Below, one piece after another: positions 35,370 to 43,024 of a stretch of 64,000 bases of DNA. Under the pieces are notes generated by a model. It did no database searches. It was not told the origin of the DNA and saw only the letters and a program-made list of their open reading frames with translations. The position numbers and the translations under genes were made by a program. This DNA comes from Betaproteobacteria bacterium (lineage in GTDB: Bacteria > Pseudomonadota > Gammaproteobacteria > Burkholderiales > Casimicrobiaceae): NCBI GenBank assembly GCA_009778785.1, contig WRFN01000001.1, positions 62,001 through 126,000 of the forward strand, given 5' to 3'. Position 1 is the stretch's first letter. Each line of letters starts with the position of its first letter.

Positions 35370-36179
35370 TTACAAAAAAGCGCTGATCTGCGAGCACAAC
35401 GCTTGCGCTTCCTTGCCTGGATCGTCGGCGAAGAGGATGCTGCGACTGGCGTTGATGAGCAGGCCGCGGCGGTCTGCCGTCAGGCCGTTGCGCAGCACGG
35501 CTTCGAGGTCGCCGCCTTGCGCGCCGATGCCGGGCACCAGCAGCACCATCTCGCCGGTGTCGGCGCGCACATCGCGGATGACTTCGGGAACGGTGGCGCC
35601 GACAACCAGCATGCAGTTGCCCAGCGTGTTCCACTTTGTCGCTACGCGACGGGCGAGGTGACGCCACAGCGGCAACGAAGTTCCATCGGCCGTCACGATC
35701 AAATCCTGTAATTCGCCGCTGCCCGGATTCGAGGTGTGGCAGAGGATGATCGCGGCTTTGTCGGGACGCGCCAGAAACGGTTGCAGCGCTTCGCCGCCGA
35801 GCCAAGGATGCAGGGTGACGGCATCGCAGCCCAATTCATCGAAGAACGCGGCGGCGTATTGGGCGCTGGTGTTGCCGATGTCGGCGCGTTTGGCGTCGAT
35901 GATGGTGAACACGTCCGGCGCAACGTCGCGCAGGTAATCCATCGTTTGCTGCATCGCTTCCCAACCGGCGGCGCCGTGCGCTTCGTAAAACGCGCTGTTC
36001 AGTTTGTACGCGGCGGCGGTTTCAAGCGTTTGGTCGATGATCCAGCGGTTGAAGGCAAACTGCGGTTGCGCTTCTTTTTGAAAGCGCGACGGCAAGCGCG
36101 AGGTTTCGCTGTCCAGCCCGACGCACAAGAGCGAGCGCGAGCGGGTGATGCGGGTGTTGAGTTTTTCGATGACGTGCAT
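35370..36179 (-). CDS. pyrF: Orotidine 5'-phosphate decarboxylase (type 2)
   Basis: 269 residues from the ATG at 36179 (MHVIEKLNTRITRSRSLLCV); the longer open frame upstream overlaps pyrE antiparallel-free but is not conserved. It converts OMP to UMP. The catalytic array is DAKRADIGNTSAQYAAAFF, the spacing typical of the type 2 (about 270-residue) PyrF, and GATVPEVIRDVRADTGEMVL plus LVPGIGAQGGDLEAV complete the phosphate site. Last gene of amidohydrolase-pyrD-pyrE-pyrF; 5 nt after the pyrE stop. Confidence 0.95.
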   Translation of the reverse strand: MHVIEKLNTRITRSRSLLCVGLDSETSRLPSRFQKEAQPQFAFNRWIIDQTLETAAAYKLNSAFYEAHGAAGWEAMQQTMDYLRDVAPDVFTIIDAKRADIGNTSAQYAAAFFDELGCDAVTLHPWLGGEALQPFLARPDKAAIILCHTSNPGSGELQDLIVTADGTSLPLWRHLARRVATKWNTLGNCMLVVGATVPEVIRDVRADTGEMVLLVPGIGAQGGDLEAVLRNGLTADRRGLLINASRSILFADDPGKEAQALCSQISAFL

Positions 36180-36184
36180 GGCGA

Positions 36185-36868
36185 TCAATTCTCGGTGGCG
36201 GTGGCGGCGATGCCGTTTTTCTCGGCCCACGGCCAGGGGTCGGCCAGCCAGTCGGCAACGATGGCTCTTTTTCGTTCGTCGAAATAACCGCAGCGCACAG
36301 CGGCATCGAGAATCGCATCGAAGGTCAGCAGCGTGTGCGGCGTCACTCCGGCTTCGGCGAACGCTTCGCGCGCTTCGGCAAAGTTGTAGCTGGTGATGCT
36401 CAAACAATCGGTCACGATGGCGCCGGCTTGACGCAATGCCATCACGCCATCGAGGCTGGAGAGGCCGGTCGAGATGTGGTCTTCGATCAGCAGCACACGC
36501 TTGTCGCGCACGTCGCCGCCTTCGACGCGGTTTTTGGTGCCGTGCGTTTTCGTTTGTTTGCGCACGAAAACACTGGGCACGTTGCGCCGATACGCCAGCA
36601 CGGAACTGTGCGGAATTCCGGCGGTTTCAACGCCGGCAATGATGTCGAACGAAAAGGCGCGCGAGGCAATGTAAGAACTCAGCGAGTCGATCAGCACGTG
36701 CCACGCTTGCGGATGGTAAATCAAACTGCGGTTGTCAACGTAAACCGGCGAGATCAGCCCCGACTTGAAACGAAGCGGCTGCTCGACCAGAAAGATAATG
36801 GCTTCGATGCTCAGCAAGTGCTCGGCCAGCATGGCGGTGGTGATCGGTGGTGGGTTATGAGGTTTCAT
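36185..36868 (-). CDS. pyrE: Orotate phosphoribosyltransferase
   Basis: 227 residues from the ATG at 36868, which has AAGGA at good spacing. It joins orotate and PRPP to give OMP. FKSGLISPVYVDNRSL, RKQTKTHGTKNRVEGG (with the catalytic Lys residues) and the PRPP loop VLLIEDHISTGLSS are visible; the loop has HIS where many PyrE proteins have VVT. The start lies 14 nt inside pyrD, so translation is coupled. The product is fed directly to PyrF, encoded 5 nt downstream. Confidence 0.94.
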   Translation of the reverse strand: MKPHNPPPITTAMLAEHLLSIEAIIFLVEQPLRFKSGLISPVYVDNRSLIYHPQAWHVLIDSLSSYIASRAFSFDIIAGVETAGIPHSSVLAYRRNVPSVFVRKQTKTHGTKNRVEGGDVRDKRVLLIEDHISTGLSSLDGVMALRQAGAIVTDCLSITSYNFAEAREAFAEAGVTPHTLLTFDAILDAAVRCGYFDERKRAIVADWLADPWPWAEKNGIAATATEN

Positions 36869-37928
36869 GGCAGCGTTCCTTTTTGATTTGTTGAGCAAGT
36901 TGCGGGTTCCACATGGCGCCGGTAGCGCTCATCACAGCATCGGCGCCGACTTGGTAGTAAGCGTCGGCATCGGCGGGCGTCAAGACGCCGCCGTTGCTGA
37001 CGATGGTGAAGTGCAGTTTGTTTTCAGCGCGAAGGGCGACAAGTTTTTGCGCCATCACCAATCCCGCCCAGCGAATGGTGGCGCCGCAAATGCCGCTGAT
37101 GTCGCGTCCTTTGCCGGGCAACGCTTGTTGTCCGTTTGCATCGACGACGCGCGCCGGTAACGTGTTGATGGCGCAGAAGCCTTCGACTTTGTTACCCACG
37201 GCGCGCACCAGCGTTTGCAGCGCGGCGGTATCTTCAAAATAAGCAAGCTTGAGCAGCAGCGGGCGATCGTTCACTTCTTTACGAATGGCGTCAACGATGG
37301 CGCTGACTTTTTCGTGATCGAAACACAGCAATCCTTTTTTGCCTTCGTTGGGGCAAGACAAGTTGGCTTCCAGCACCGGCGCGCTGGTTTCAGCCACCAG
37401 TCGCGCCGTCTGTGCGTAATCGGCGATTTGCGCAACGCCTTCGCCACTGCCTTGAAAGCTGCCGATCAGCACTTGTCCGCGTTGGGCGCTGCGCAGCGCG
37501 GCGGCCATGTCAGGCTGCCAGATTTCCGGCGATTGCGACGGCACGCCGAAGGAGTTGGTGATGGAGCGCGGCGCTTCGTTCTCGGCGCAAGCATGTGCGA
37601 TCAGCGTTTGGCCGGGCGTCAAATCGTTGTTGCAGTCAACCGCGAGCGTGTTCGGAAACGAATGGCAGGGTGTTGCTTTACTGCGCACGGTTTTATAGAC
37701 GCACAGATCGAAGCCGTGCGCGAAAGCAGCGGCAACGAAACGGCTGTTGAGCAACGGCCCCGCCGGAATGCCAAAGGTGCTGTGCACCGGCAGGCCGAGA
37801 AAGCGCTCGCGCGGTTCAACCGCGGCGATCGTCCTCGGTTTTTCCGCGAACAACCCGAAGGGGCCGAGCGCGTAGTTTTCCTCGTAGCTCAGCAGCGGGT
37901 TATAAAAAGGAATCATGATGGGATTCAT
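36855..37928 (-). CDS. pyrD: Dihydroorotate dehydrogenase-like flavoprotein, class 1 type
   Basis: 357 residues from the ATG at 37928, which overlaps the stop of the amidohydrolase gene as ATGA. It should oxidise dihydroorotate to orotate with FMN. The active-site loop reads EANLSCPNEGKKG with Cys192 as catalytic base; class 1 enzymes use Cys, whereas the quinone-linked class 2 PyrD usual in betaproteobacteria uses Ser. No membrane helix is seen and no pyrK partner is adjacent, so the electron acceptor is open. The N-terminus (IPFYNPLLSYEENYALGPFG) is unlike standard PyrD. Position before pyrE-pyrF strongly supports the pathway assignment. Confidence 0.85.
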   Translation of the reverse strand: MNPIMIPFYNPLLSYEENYALGPFGLFAEKPRTIAAVEPRERFLGLPVHSTFGIPAGPLLNSRFVAAAFAHGFDLCVYKTVRSKATPCHSFPNTLAVDCNNDLTPGQTLIAHACAENEAPRSITNSFGVPSQSPEIWQPDMAAALRSAQRGQVLIGSFQGSGEGVAQIADYAQTARLVAETSAPVLEANLSCPNEGKKGLLCFDHEKVSAIVDAIRKEVNDRPLLLKLAYFEDTAALQTLVRAVGNKVEGFCAINTLPARVVDANGQQALPGKGRDISGICGATIRWAGLVMAQKLVALRAENKLHFTIVSNGGVLTPADADAYYQVGADAVMSATGAMWNPQLAQQIKKERCHETS

Positions 37929-38950
37929 GGCGCGGTTACAGGAGCGGACGCATTCAACAACGACAAGCCCAGCGCGCGGCGGCCGTTGTCGGTGGCGATG
38001 CGCACGAGTTCGTCGAAATCGGTGTAACGACAGCCGGCGGCCAGCAGCGACAATTCGCGCCACATTTCGCCCTCGCAGAAAGGCACCATCGCGTCGCTGA
38101 TGTTGTCGGTGCCGATGGCAACGGTGACTCCGGCCGGAATCAACTCGTCGATCGGCGTCAAAGCATTGTGCGCGGGACCGACGAATTCCGAGCGCGGCGT
38201 GTCGATCCACGCCATCGGGCAGGCAATGGTCATCACGCCGGAGTCGCGCATTTTTTCGTAGAGCCGCAAGCGGTATTGTTTAGCGTGCGCGGCGATCGAG
38301 ATGCCGTGAATGGCGACGACGCGCCCCTGCATGCCGTGCTCGACGGTTTTGTTGCACAACTGTTCGGTTTCGTATTCATGCGCGTCGTTGAATTGATCGA
38401 CGTGCGCGTGCACCATCTTGTTCATCGCTTTGGCGACGCCGAGCACGATGTCGAGCGCTTCGGCGCCGCGACCGAAGTCGCGCTCGTCGCGTTTCGGCAG
38501 CGCGCCGATGATGTCCACCATTTCGGCGCCGCGATCGAACCAAGCGCGCGCGTCGGGATCGATCACGCCCTTGAGCGTTTGATTGGCGTAGAGCACGGTG
38601 ATATCGTCGCGGTACAACTCGCGGGCGCGCAGCGCGCCGCGAATGGCGCGGTCGCCGGCGGCCGGATCAATATCGACAAAGGAGCACATCGCGGTGACGC
38701 CTTGCATAATCATCAGCTCGATGGTTTGACAGAAGCGGCGGTAATAGTCGTCAACCGATGAATTGCGCTTCATCGTATCAACGGCGTCCCATTTGCGTTC
38801 CAGTGTTTGCGTGCAGTAAATCTCCAGCATGTGCGTGTCGAGCGTGAAGGCGCGATCGGCGTGAGCGTGAGCGTTGACCCAACCGCCGTGTTGGTGAATG
38901 AGCGGTTCGATCAGAGCGCGCAGCGTGTTCGGAGTGGGCGAGGATTGCAT
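37925..38950 (-). CDS. CodA-like metal-dependent amidohydrolase heading the pyr cluster
   Basis: 341 residues from the ATG at 38950 (AAGGTGA upstream). A TIM-barrel amidohydrolase with the metal-ligand pattern HAHAD (His28, His30), HAHVDQFND (His181/183), AIHG (His215) and GTDNISD (Asp282). The order and the GTDN loop resemble cytosine deaminase CodA more than dihydroorotase PyrC. Because it is the first gene of an operon with pyrD, pyrE and pyrF, with ATGA overlap to pyrD, two roles are plausible: a non-homologous-looking dihydroorotase, or a pyrimidine-salvage deaminase. I cannot decide from sequence. It lies behind the leader/terminator at 39054-39233. Confidence 0.85.
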   Translation of the reverse strand: MQSSPTPNTLRALIEPLIHQHGGWVNAHAHADRAFTLDTHMLEIYCTQTLERKWDAVDTMKRNSSVDDYYRRFCQTIELMIMQGVTAMCSFVDIDPAAGDRAIRGALRARELYRDDITVLYANQTLKGVIDPDARAWFDRGAEMVDIIGALPKRDERDFGRGAEALDIVLGVAKAMNKMVHAHVDQFNDAHEYETEQLCNKTVEHGMQGRVVAIHGISIAAHAKQYRLRLYEKMRDSGVMTIACPMAWIDTPRSEFVGPAHNALTPIDELIPAGVTVAIGTDNISDAMVPFCEGEMWRELSLLAAGCRYTDFDELVRIATDNGRRALGLSLLNASAPVTAP

Positions 38951-39053
38951 GGCGTCACCTTTCGTCAAAGAAGCAAGGGTAGGGCGGTTTCATCGGTTTC
39001 GGGCAGTGTTTCAAGAGGTTCGCGTAAAATCAAGAATGAATAAATTTTGAGGT

Positions 39054-39079
39054 CAAAAAAAATCCCCCATCGGGGGATT
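39054..39079 (-). terminator. Intrinsic terminator in the pyr-cluster leader (candidate attenuator)
   Basis: On the minus strand AATCCCCC pairs with GGGGGATT over a 3-nt loop, followed by eight T (39062-39055). It lies 104 nt upstream of the amidohydrolase ATG, and the stop codon of a 44-codon leader ORF abuts its stem. It could be a plain terminator for the short transcript or a regulated attenuator. Confidence 0.85.
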
Positions 39080-39214
39080 TCATAAAACAAAACGGCTCCG
39101 CAAATCACGGCTGCGGAAAACGACATTCTTTCGGATTCGTGGCATGGTCGGGTCGCGGGGCATCGTTATCGGTAAAGCGTACTCAAAAAACATGGGCGAA
39201 AAAAACCAGCACAT
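39080..39214 (-). CDS. Candidate 44-residue leader peptide of the pyr cluster
   Basis: An ORF too short for normal gene finding: ATG at 39214 (in the loop of the 5' hairpin), a second in-frame ATG at 39193, stop TGA at 39082-39080 touching the terminator stem. The first ten codons contain two UUU-UUU pairs (MCWFFSPMFFEYALPITMPR), and the rest is Arg-rich. Ribosomes reaching the stop would cover the left arm of the terminator. This resembles the arrangement of the pyrBI leader peptide of enterobacteria, although the peptide itself is unrelated by eye. No Shine-Dalgarno precedes either ATG, so translation is unproven. Confidence 0.4.
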   Translation of the reverse strand: MCWFFSPMFFEYALPITMPRDPTMPRIRKNVVFRSRDLRSRFVL

Positions 39215-39221
39215 GTGCTGG
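39199..39221 (-). promoter_or_regulatory. 16-bp perfect hairpin plus U7 at the 5' end of the leader
   Basis: CCAGCACATGTGCTGG (39221-39206 read on the minus strand) followed by TTTTTTT. By itself it is a terminator-like or pause-type hairpin. It begins at the predicted transcription start, and would also end any transcript coming from the DUF3422 gene. Confidence 0.7.
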
Positions 39222-39227
39222 AACCGC

Positions 39228-39233
39228 ATTATA
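39228..39233 (-). promoter_or_regulatory. Candidate -10 box of the pyr-cluster leader
   Basis: A perfect TATAAT on the minus strand, 6-7 nt before the hairpin at 39221. No good -35 hexamer is visible 16-18 nt upstream (GCCCTG at 17). Confidence 0.5.
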
Positions 39234-39240
39234 CCCGAAA

Positions 39241-39335
39241 ATACGGGAAGCAGGGCGGGGATCAGGTAACTACCCCGTCCGCCTTCGGTGGGCGCCCTCC
39301 CAAGATGGGAATGGAGGGCGCGGCGCGCCGCGCCC
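39241..39335. repeat. Palindromic segment after the DUF3422 gene
   Basis: The rest of the 385-bp gap 38951-39335: a CCCCGTCCGCCTTCGGTGGG stretch like that at 27801-27816, and a 20-bp perfect palindrome GGGCGCGGCGCGCCGCGCCC (39316-39335) directly after the DUF3422 stop. Confidence 0.55.
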
Positions 39336-40664
39336 CTACGTCTGGTGTGTCGCCATCAGCTTCTTCCGTCGCCAGCGGATGGTCAGCCCGATGCCGATTA
39401 ACACGAACGGGATGGTGATGGCGACGGCAATATCGACGTTGATCGGCAAGCCCAGCGTCGCCAGCGCTTTGTAGCCATAGGCGAGCAAGCTGGTCAGGTA
39501 GTAGCCGAGGATGACGATGGACAAGCCTTCCACCATTTCCTGCAAGCGCAGTTGCAATTTGACGCGTTGATCCATCGACGCCAAGAGTGTGCTGTTCTGT
39601 TCCGCCAGCGCCACATCGACGGTCGTGCGCAACAGGGTGGAAGCGCGGGTGACGCGTTGCGACAAGCGCTCCAGCCGCTCGTGCGCCGCTTCGATGGTGC
39701 GCATGGCGGGGGCGAAGCGACGTTCCAGAAATTCGTGGATGGGCGGCAAGCCTTCGATCCGCGTTTCGCGCAGTTCTTCCAGCCGGTGTTGCACCAGCGC
39801 GCGGTAAGCGCGACCGGCGGCGAAGCGGTAAGCGGACGACGCCGAAATGTGTTCGGTTTCGCCGGCGAGTCGCATTAGCTCGTGCAGGTTTTGTTTGTCG
39901 TGTTCGTGATCGGAGTCTCGCGCCAGCGACTCGGTAAGGGCGCTCAAGTGTTGCTCCATTCGGCTCAATTCCTGAGTCAGAAGGCGCATGCGCGGAAAGT
40001 CGAGAATCGCCATCGTCCGATAGGTTTCGATGTCGAGCAGACGTTGCATCAAGCGTCCTGGCTGGTGGACGGTCAGGCGATGGTCGTGCACGAGAATGCG
40101 CGAAAAGCCGTCGCGGTTCGCCAGAAAATCGCTGAAGACACTGGCGTTGCCTTTCAACACGTCGGCGCCGAACAGATGAATCGTGCCGAAAAGCTCCTGC
40201 AATTGTTCCAGCGAGCGCGACAGCGCGGTGGGCGATTCGAAGGCGACTTGAACGGCGGCCAGCAGTTGGCCGGGGATATCGCCGAGCCAGGCGGCGGGAA
40301 GCAGCGTTTCAAAGCAGTTGGAAAAAGGATCGTCGAACGCGCCCGACAGGAAAAACGTGTAAGTCGAAAATTCCTGATGTCGTTCCCACTTCAGCGACAG
40401 CGTGTCGCTGCAACGCGCGCTGAACTGCGCGGTGTCGCCGGAGACCGGCGCGGCAACGCCGAAATGATGGCAAAGGCGCTTGACGTGTTCAAGCGTTTGT
40501 CCGGCTTGCGACGGCTCGGTGACCATGACCAAGTGCATCGCTCGCAGCGGCGGCTGAACGTCTTCATAGGGGCGCGCGTGGAACTCGCGGTCGAGCGCGG
40601 TTCGCAACGGGTAAATGTTCAAGCCCCACAACGGGAGCGCGGAGCGATCGGTCGTTTCATCCAT
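39336..40664 (-). CDS. DUF3422 family membrane protein
   Basis: 442 residues. The N-terminal TALDREFHARPYEDVQPPLR and LHLVM-type strand are the hallmark of DUF3422 (PF11902), a family of uncharacterised proteobacterial proteins. The middle contains a helical region with ETYRTMAILDFPRMRLLTQE and coiled-coil-like helices (RTIEAAHERLERLSQRVTRA). Two TM segments close the protein (about 375-395 and 405-425), followed by a basic tail. The layout suggests an inner-membrane protein with a large cytoplasmic part. It is 73 nt downstream of the SDR gene and may be co-transcribed. Confidence 0.85.
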   Translation of the reverse strand: MDETTDRSALPLWGLNIYPLRTALDREFHARPYEDVQPPLRAMHLVMVTEPSQAGQTLEHVKRLCHHFGVAAPVSGDTAQFSARCSDTLSLKWERHQEFSTYTFFLSGAFDDPFSNCFETLLPAAWLGDIPGQLLAAVQVAFESPTALSRSLEQLQELFGTIHLFGADVLKGNASVFSDFLANRDGFSRILVHDHRLTVHQPGRLMQRLLDIETYRTMAILDFPRMRLLTQELSRMEQHLSALTESLARDSDHEHDKQNLHELMRLAGETEHISASSAYRFAAGRAYRALVQHRLEELRETRIEGLPPIHEFLERRFAPAMRTIEAAHERLERLSQRVTRASTLLRTTVDVALAEQNSTLLASMDQRVKLQLRLQEMVEGLSIVILGYYLTSLLAYGYKALATLGLPINVDIAVAITIPFVLIGIGLTIRWRRKKLMATHQT

Positions 40665-40737
40665 GATCGTTATCGTCGAGGGGTTGCATCCTCGTCATTG
40701 TGGCACAGAAGTGTGGCAGTACAATGACAGAAAAAAA

Positions 40738-41508
40738 TTATTTTCGCGGCTTGCGCGGCGCGTGGGCGAACATCGTGTCGTAAACCACGTTCGGCAGCAC
40801 GCGCAACAGTTTGCCGACGAGCATCATCGGCCAGGGGAAAACGTAGCGGCTTCTCCGGCGCGCGATGGCGCGCACCATCTTGTCGGCGGCTTTGGGCGCG
40901 GAGATCAGAAACGGCATCGGGTACGGATTGCCCGCGGTCATGGCGGTGGCGATGAAACCGGGGCACAGGGTGACGACGGCCACGCCGCTGCCGTGCAACT
41001 CGACCCGCAAACTTTCGAGGTACGAGATGGCGGCGGCTTTCGAGGCGGAGTAAGCGCCGGAACCGGGCAGACCGCGAAAACCGGCAACGCTGGCGACGCC
41101 GACCAGCGTGCCGCGTCGCGCTTCACGCATCGCATCGACGAACGGGTGAAGGGTATTGACGATGCCCATCACGTTGGTGTTGAACACTTCCCGAAAAACC
41201 GGCAGATCGGTTTCGCCTTCGCCGCCGGTGACGGTGCCGTGCGAAACGCCGGCGTTGGCAATCACGATGTCGGGAACGCCGACGGCCGCGAGGAAATCCG
41301 CGGCGGCGCGATGCAGCGCAGGCGCGTCGGTGACGTCGCCTTCGTAAAGATGCACGGGCGAAGACGAGACGGCGGCCAGCGTTTCTTTCAGGGCATTCAA
41401 GCGCTCGCGACGACGGGCGAAAAGGCCGAGGGTGGCGCCGGTTTTCGCATACCGAAGTGCAAGCGCCTCTCCCACTCCGGAAGAGGCGCCCGTGATGAAG
41501 ATGTTCAT
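40738..41508 (-). CDS. SDR-family oxidoreductase
   Basis: 256 residues, classical short-chain dehydrogenase: cofactor motif MNIFITGASSGVGEALALRY (TGxxxGxG), IVIANAGVS (NAG), active-site Ser in LVGVASVAGFRGLPGSGAYS with YSASKAA (YxxxK). Likely NADP(H)-dependent. Substrate unknown; the C-terminal RYVFPWPMMLVGKLLRVLPN suggests membrane association. It follows dsbA by 12 nt in an order (argS-SPOR-dsbA-SDR) conserved in betaproteobacteria. Confidence 0.9.
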   Translation of the reverse strand: MNIFITGASSGVGEALALRYAKTGATLGLFARRRERLNALKETLAAVSSSPVHLYEGDVTDAPALHRAAADFLAAVGVPDIVIANAGVSHGTVTGGEGETDLPVFREVFNTNVMGIVNTLHPFVDAMREARRGTLVGVASVAGFRGLPGSGAYSASKAAAISYLESLRVELHGSGVAVVTLCPGFIATAMTAGNPYPMPFLISAPKAADKMVRAIARRRSRYVFPWPMMLVGKLLRVLPNVVYDTMFAHAPRKPRK

Positions 41509-41520
41509 GGGGCGAAGGGC

Positions 41521-42183
41521 TTACTTCTTGTTGGCGTCCTTGCGCGCGACGGCGATCACATCATCGACAACATCCATCCCTTGCGACATGACCGCTTCGG
41601 TGTTGACTTCGTAGCGACCGTTGACGTAGAAACTCGGCACCGATTGCACCTTGTAGTTTTCCACTTTTTTGTCGGACAACATGACTTTGCTGTTGATGGT
41701 GAAGGAGTCGTAAACGTCGGCCAATTTCTGACTGTCCACACCTTTCTTCCCGGCCCAGTCGAGGAAGATCGCTTTATCGGTCAGATTGATGCGTTCCTTG
41801 TGGATCGCATCGAAAACCGCTTGCGAGAGACGATCTTCACCGATGGTATCGAGCGCGTAGTAGGCGCGCGACATGGCAGTCCATTGCGGTCGTCCCCAGT
41901 TGACCGGAATCTTGCGGAAAACGACATCGCTCGGAAGTTTCTTTTTCCACTCGTCAACCTTCGGATTGAAGTCGGCGCAGTGCGGGCACAGATAAGAGAA
42001 GAACTCGATGACTTCGATTTTGCCCTTGGGCGCTTCCGTCGTCATCGGCGTCATCAGCATCTTGTATTCTTTGCCCTCGGTCGCCGCTGCCGAGGCGCTC
42101 GACGACAGAAAGGCCAGTGAAAGAAAGCTCAACGCGGCTATCCAGACGGATGCGCGCGAAAAGAGCGGAGAAACAATTTTCAT
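41521..42183 (-). CDS. dsbA: Thiol:disulfide interchange protein DsbA
   Basis: 220 residues from the ATG at 42183. Signal peptide (IAALSFLSLAFLSSSASA) and a thioredoxin fold with the CPHC active site in EFFSYLCPHCADFNP; cis-Pro appears in VQSVPSFYVNGRYEV. It introduces disulfides into periplasmic proteins; several secreted proteins in this window have paired Cys. Upstream is the SPOR protein gene, downstream the SDR gene. The frame stays open before the ATG but is not conserved. Confidence 0.95.
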   Translation of the reverse strand: MKIVSPLFSRASVWIAALSFLSLAFLSSSASAAATEGKEYKMLMTPMTTEAPKGKIEVIEFFSYLCPHCADFNPKVDEWKKKLPSDVVFRKIPVNWGRPQWTAMSRAYYALDTIGEDRLSQAVFDAIHKERINLTDKAIFLDWAGKKGVDSQKLADVYDSFTINSKVMLSDKKVENYKVQSVPSFYVNGRYEVNTEAVMSQGMDVVDDVIAVARKDANKK

Positions 42184-42344
42184 GAAAACTCCCTGCTTGA
42201 AAATGGAAATGGATTCTTTGATGCGAGTCTGGCGACAAGTCAAAAGCGTGGTCAAAAACACACTATCAAAAATCATAGCAAATTTTCAGCCGTTATGCGC
42301 AGCGGTTACGCAAAATTGCAATGACGCCCGACAGGCGGCAAGCG

Positions 42345-42995
42345 TTATTGCCGGACGATGGCCACGTCGAATTTGCGCTGAGTCAGTTCGGCTTTCGCCC
42401 GTCCCGTTTTTTCGGCGCTGTCGTAGGGGCCGACCCGCACCCGATAGAAAGCGCCGCGTCCGGGCGCTTCGCCCTTTTGAACGGAGGCTTCCCAACCGTA
42501 CATCGCCAGTTCGGCTTTGCGGGCGTCGGCTTCTTCCTGTCGCGCGAACGAACCGACTTGCAACCAGTAAATATCTTTGGGCTTGTTGACGCCGGGCGGC
42601 GTGGCGGGCGTTGTCGGCGGTAGCGTTGTCGTGCCGGGGCGCGCTGACGGCGTCTCCGGGATAGAGGCGACGGCCGTCGCGGGCTTGGCGGTGGGCGCGC
42701 TGGTCGGTGCGTTGGCAGGTGAGGCGATAGTCTTGTCGTTTTTGGCGGTGCCTTCGCTGCCTTCCGGCAACACTTTGTAGAAATCGAAATTCGGTTTCTC
42801 GCCGGGCTTCGTCGTTGACGAGCCGTCGGCGCGCTGGCTGGCGGTGGTTTTGTCCTTGGAGAACACTTCGACGACGGCGTTGCCGCCCAGTTTCCAGGCG
42901 GCCGCCAGCGCCAGCGCCAGACCGACGATGACGCCGACGAAAAGGCCGACGAACAATGTTCCCCAGCCGAAAGAAGATTTTTTGCTTTGAGCCAT
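42345..42995 (-). CDS. SPOR-domain inner-membrane protein (FtsN-like)
   Basis: 216 residues: cytoplasmic N-tail, one TM helix (about 11-33, GTLFVGLFVGVIVGLALALA), a Pro/Thr/Ala-rich periplasmic linker (about 90-140) and a C-terminal SPOR domain (IYWLQVGSFARQEEADARKA ... FYRVRVGPYDSAEKTGRAKA). SPOR domains bind denuded glycan strands at the septum, so a role at the division site is likely. 29 nt after argS and 161 nt before dsbA. Confidence 0.9.
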   Translation of the reverse strand: MAQSKKSSFGWGTLFVGLFVGVIVGLALALAAAWKLGGNAVVEVFSKDKTTASQRADGSSTTKPGEKPNFDFYKVLPEGSEGTAKNDKTIASPANAPTSAPTAKPATAVASIPETPSARPGTTTLPPTTPATPPGVNKPKDIYWLQVGSFARQEEADARKAELAMYGWEASVQKGEAPGRGAFYRVRVGPYDSAEKTGRAKAELTQRKFDVAIVRQ

Positions 42996-43024
42996 GATGG
43001 TTTACCTTGAACTTACCTGTCAGT

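Noticed and set aside
39054..39233. 6S RNA or another known small RNA at the pyr leader
   Set aside because: The 5' and 3' ends do not pair into the long interrupted hairpin of 6S RNA, and no other known RNA family was recognised. It is reported as a candidate leader instead.
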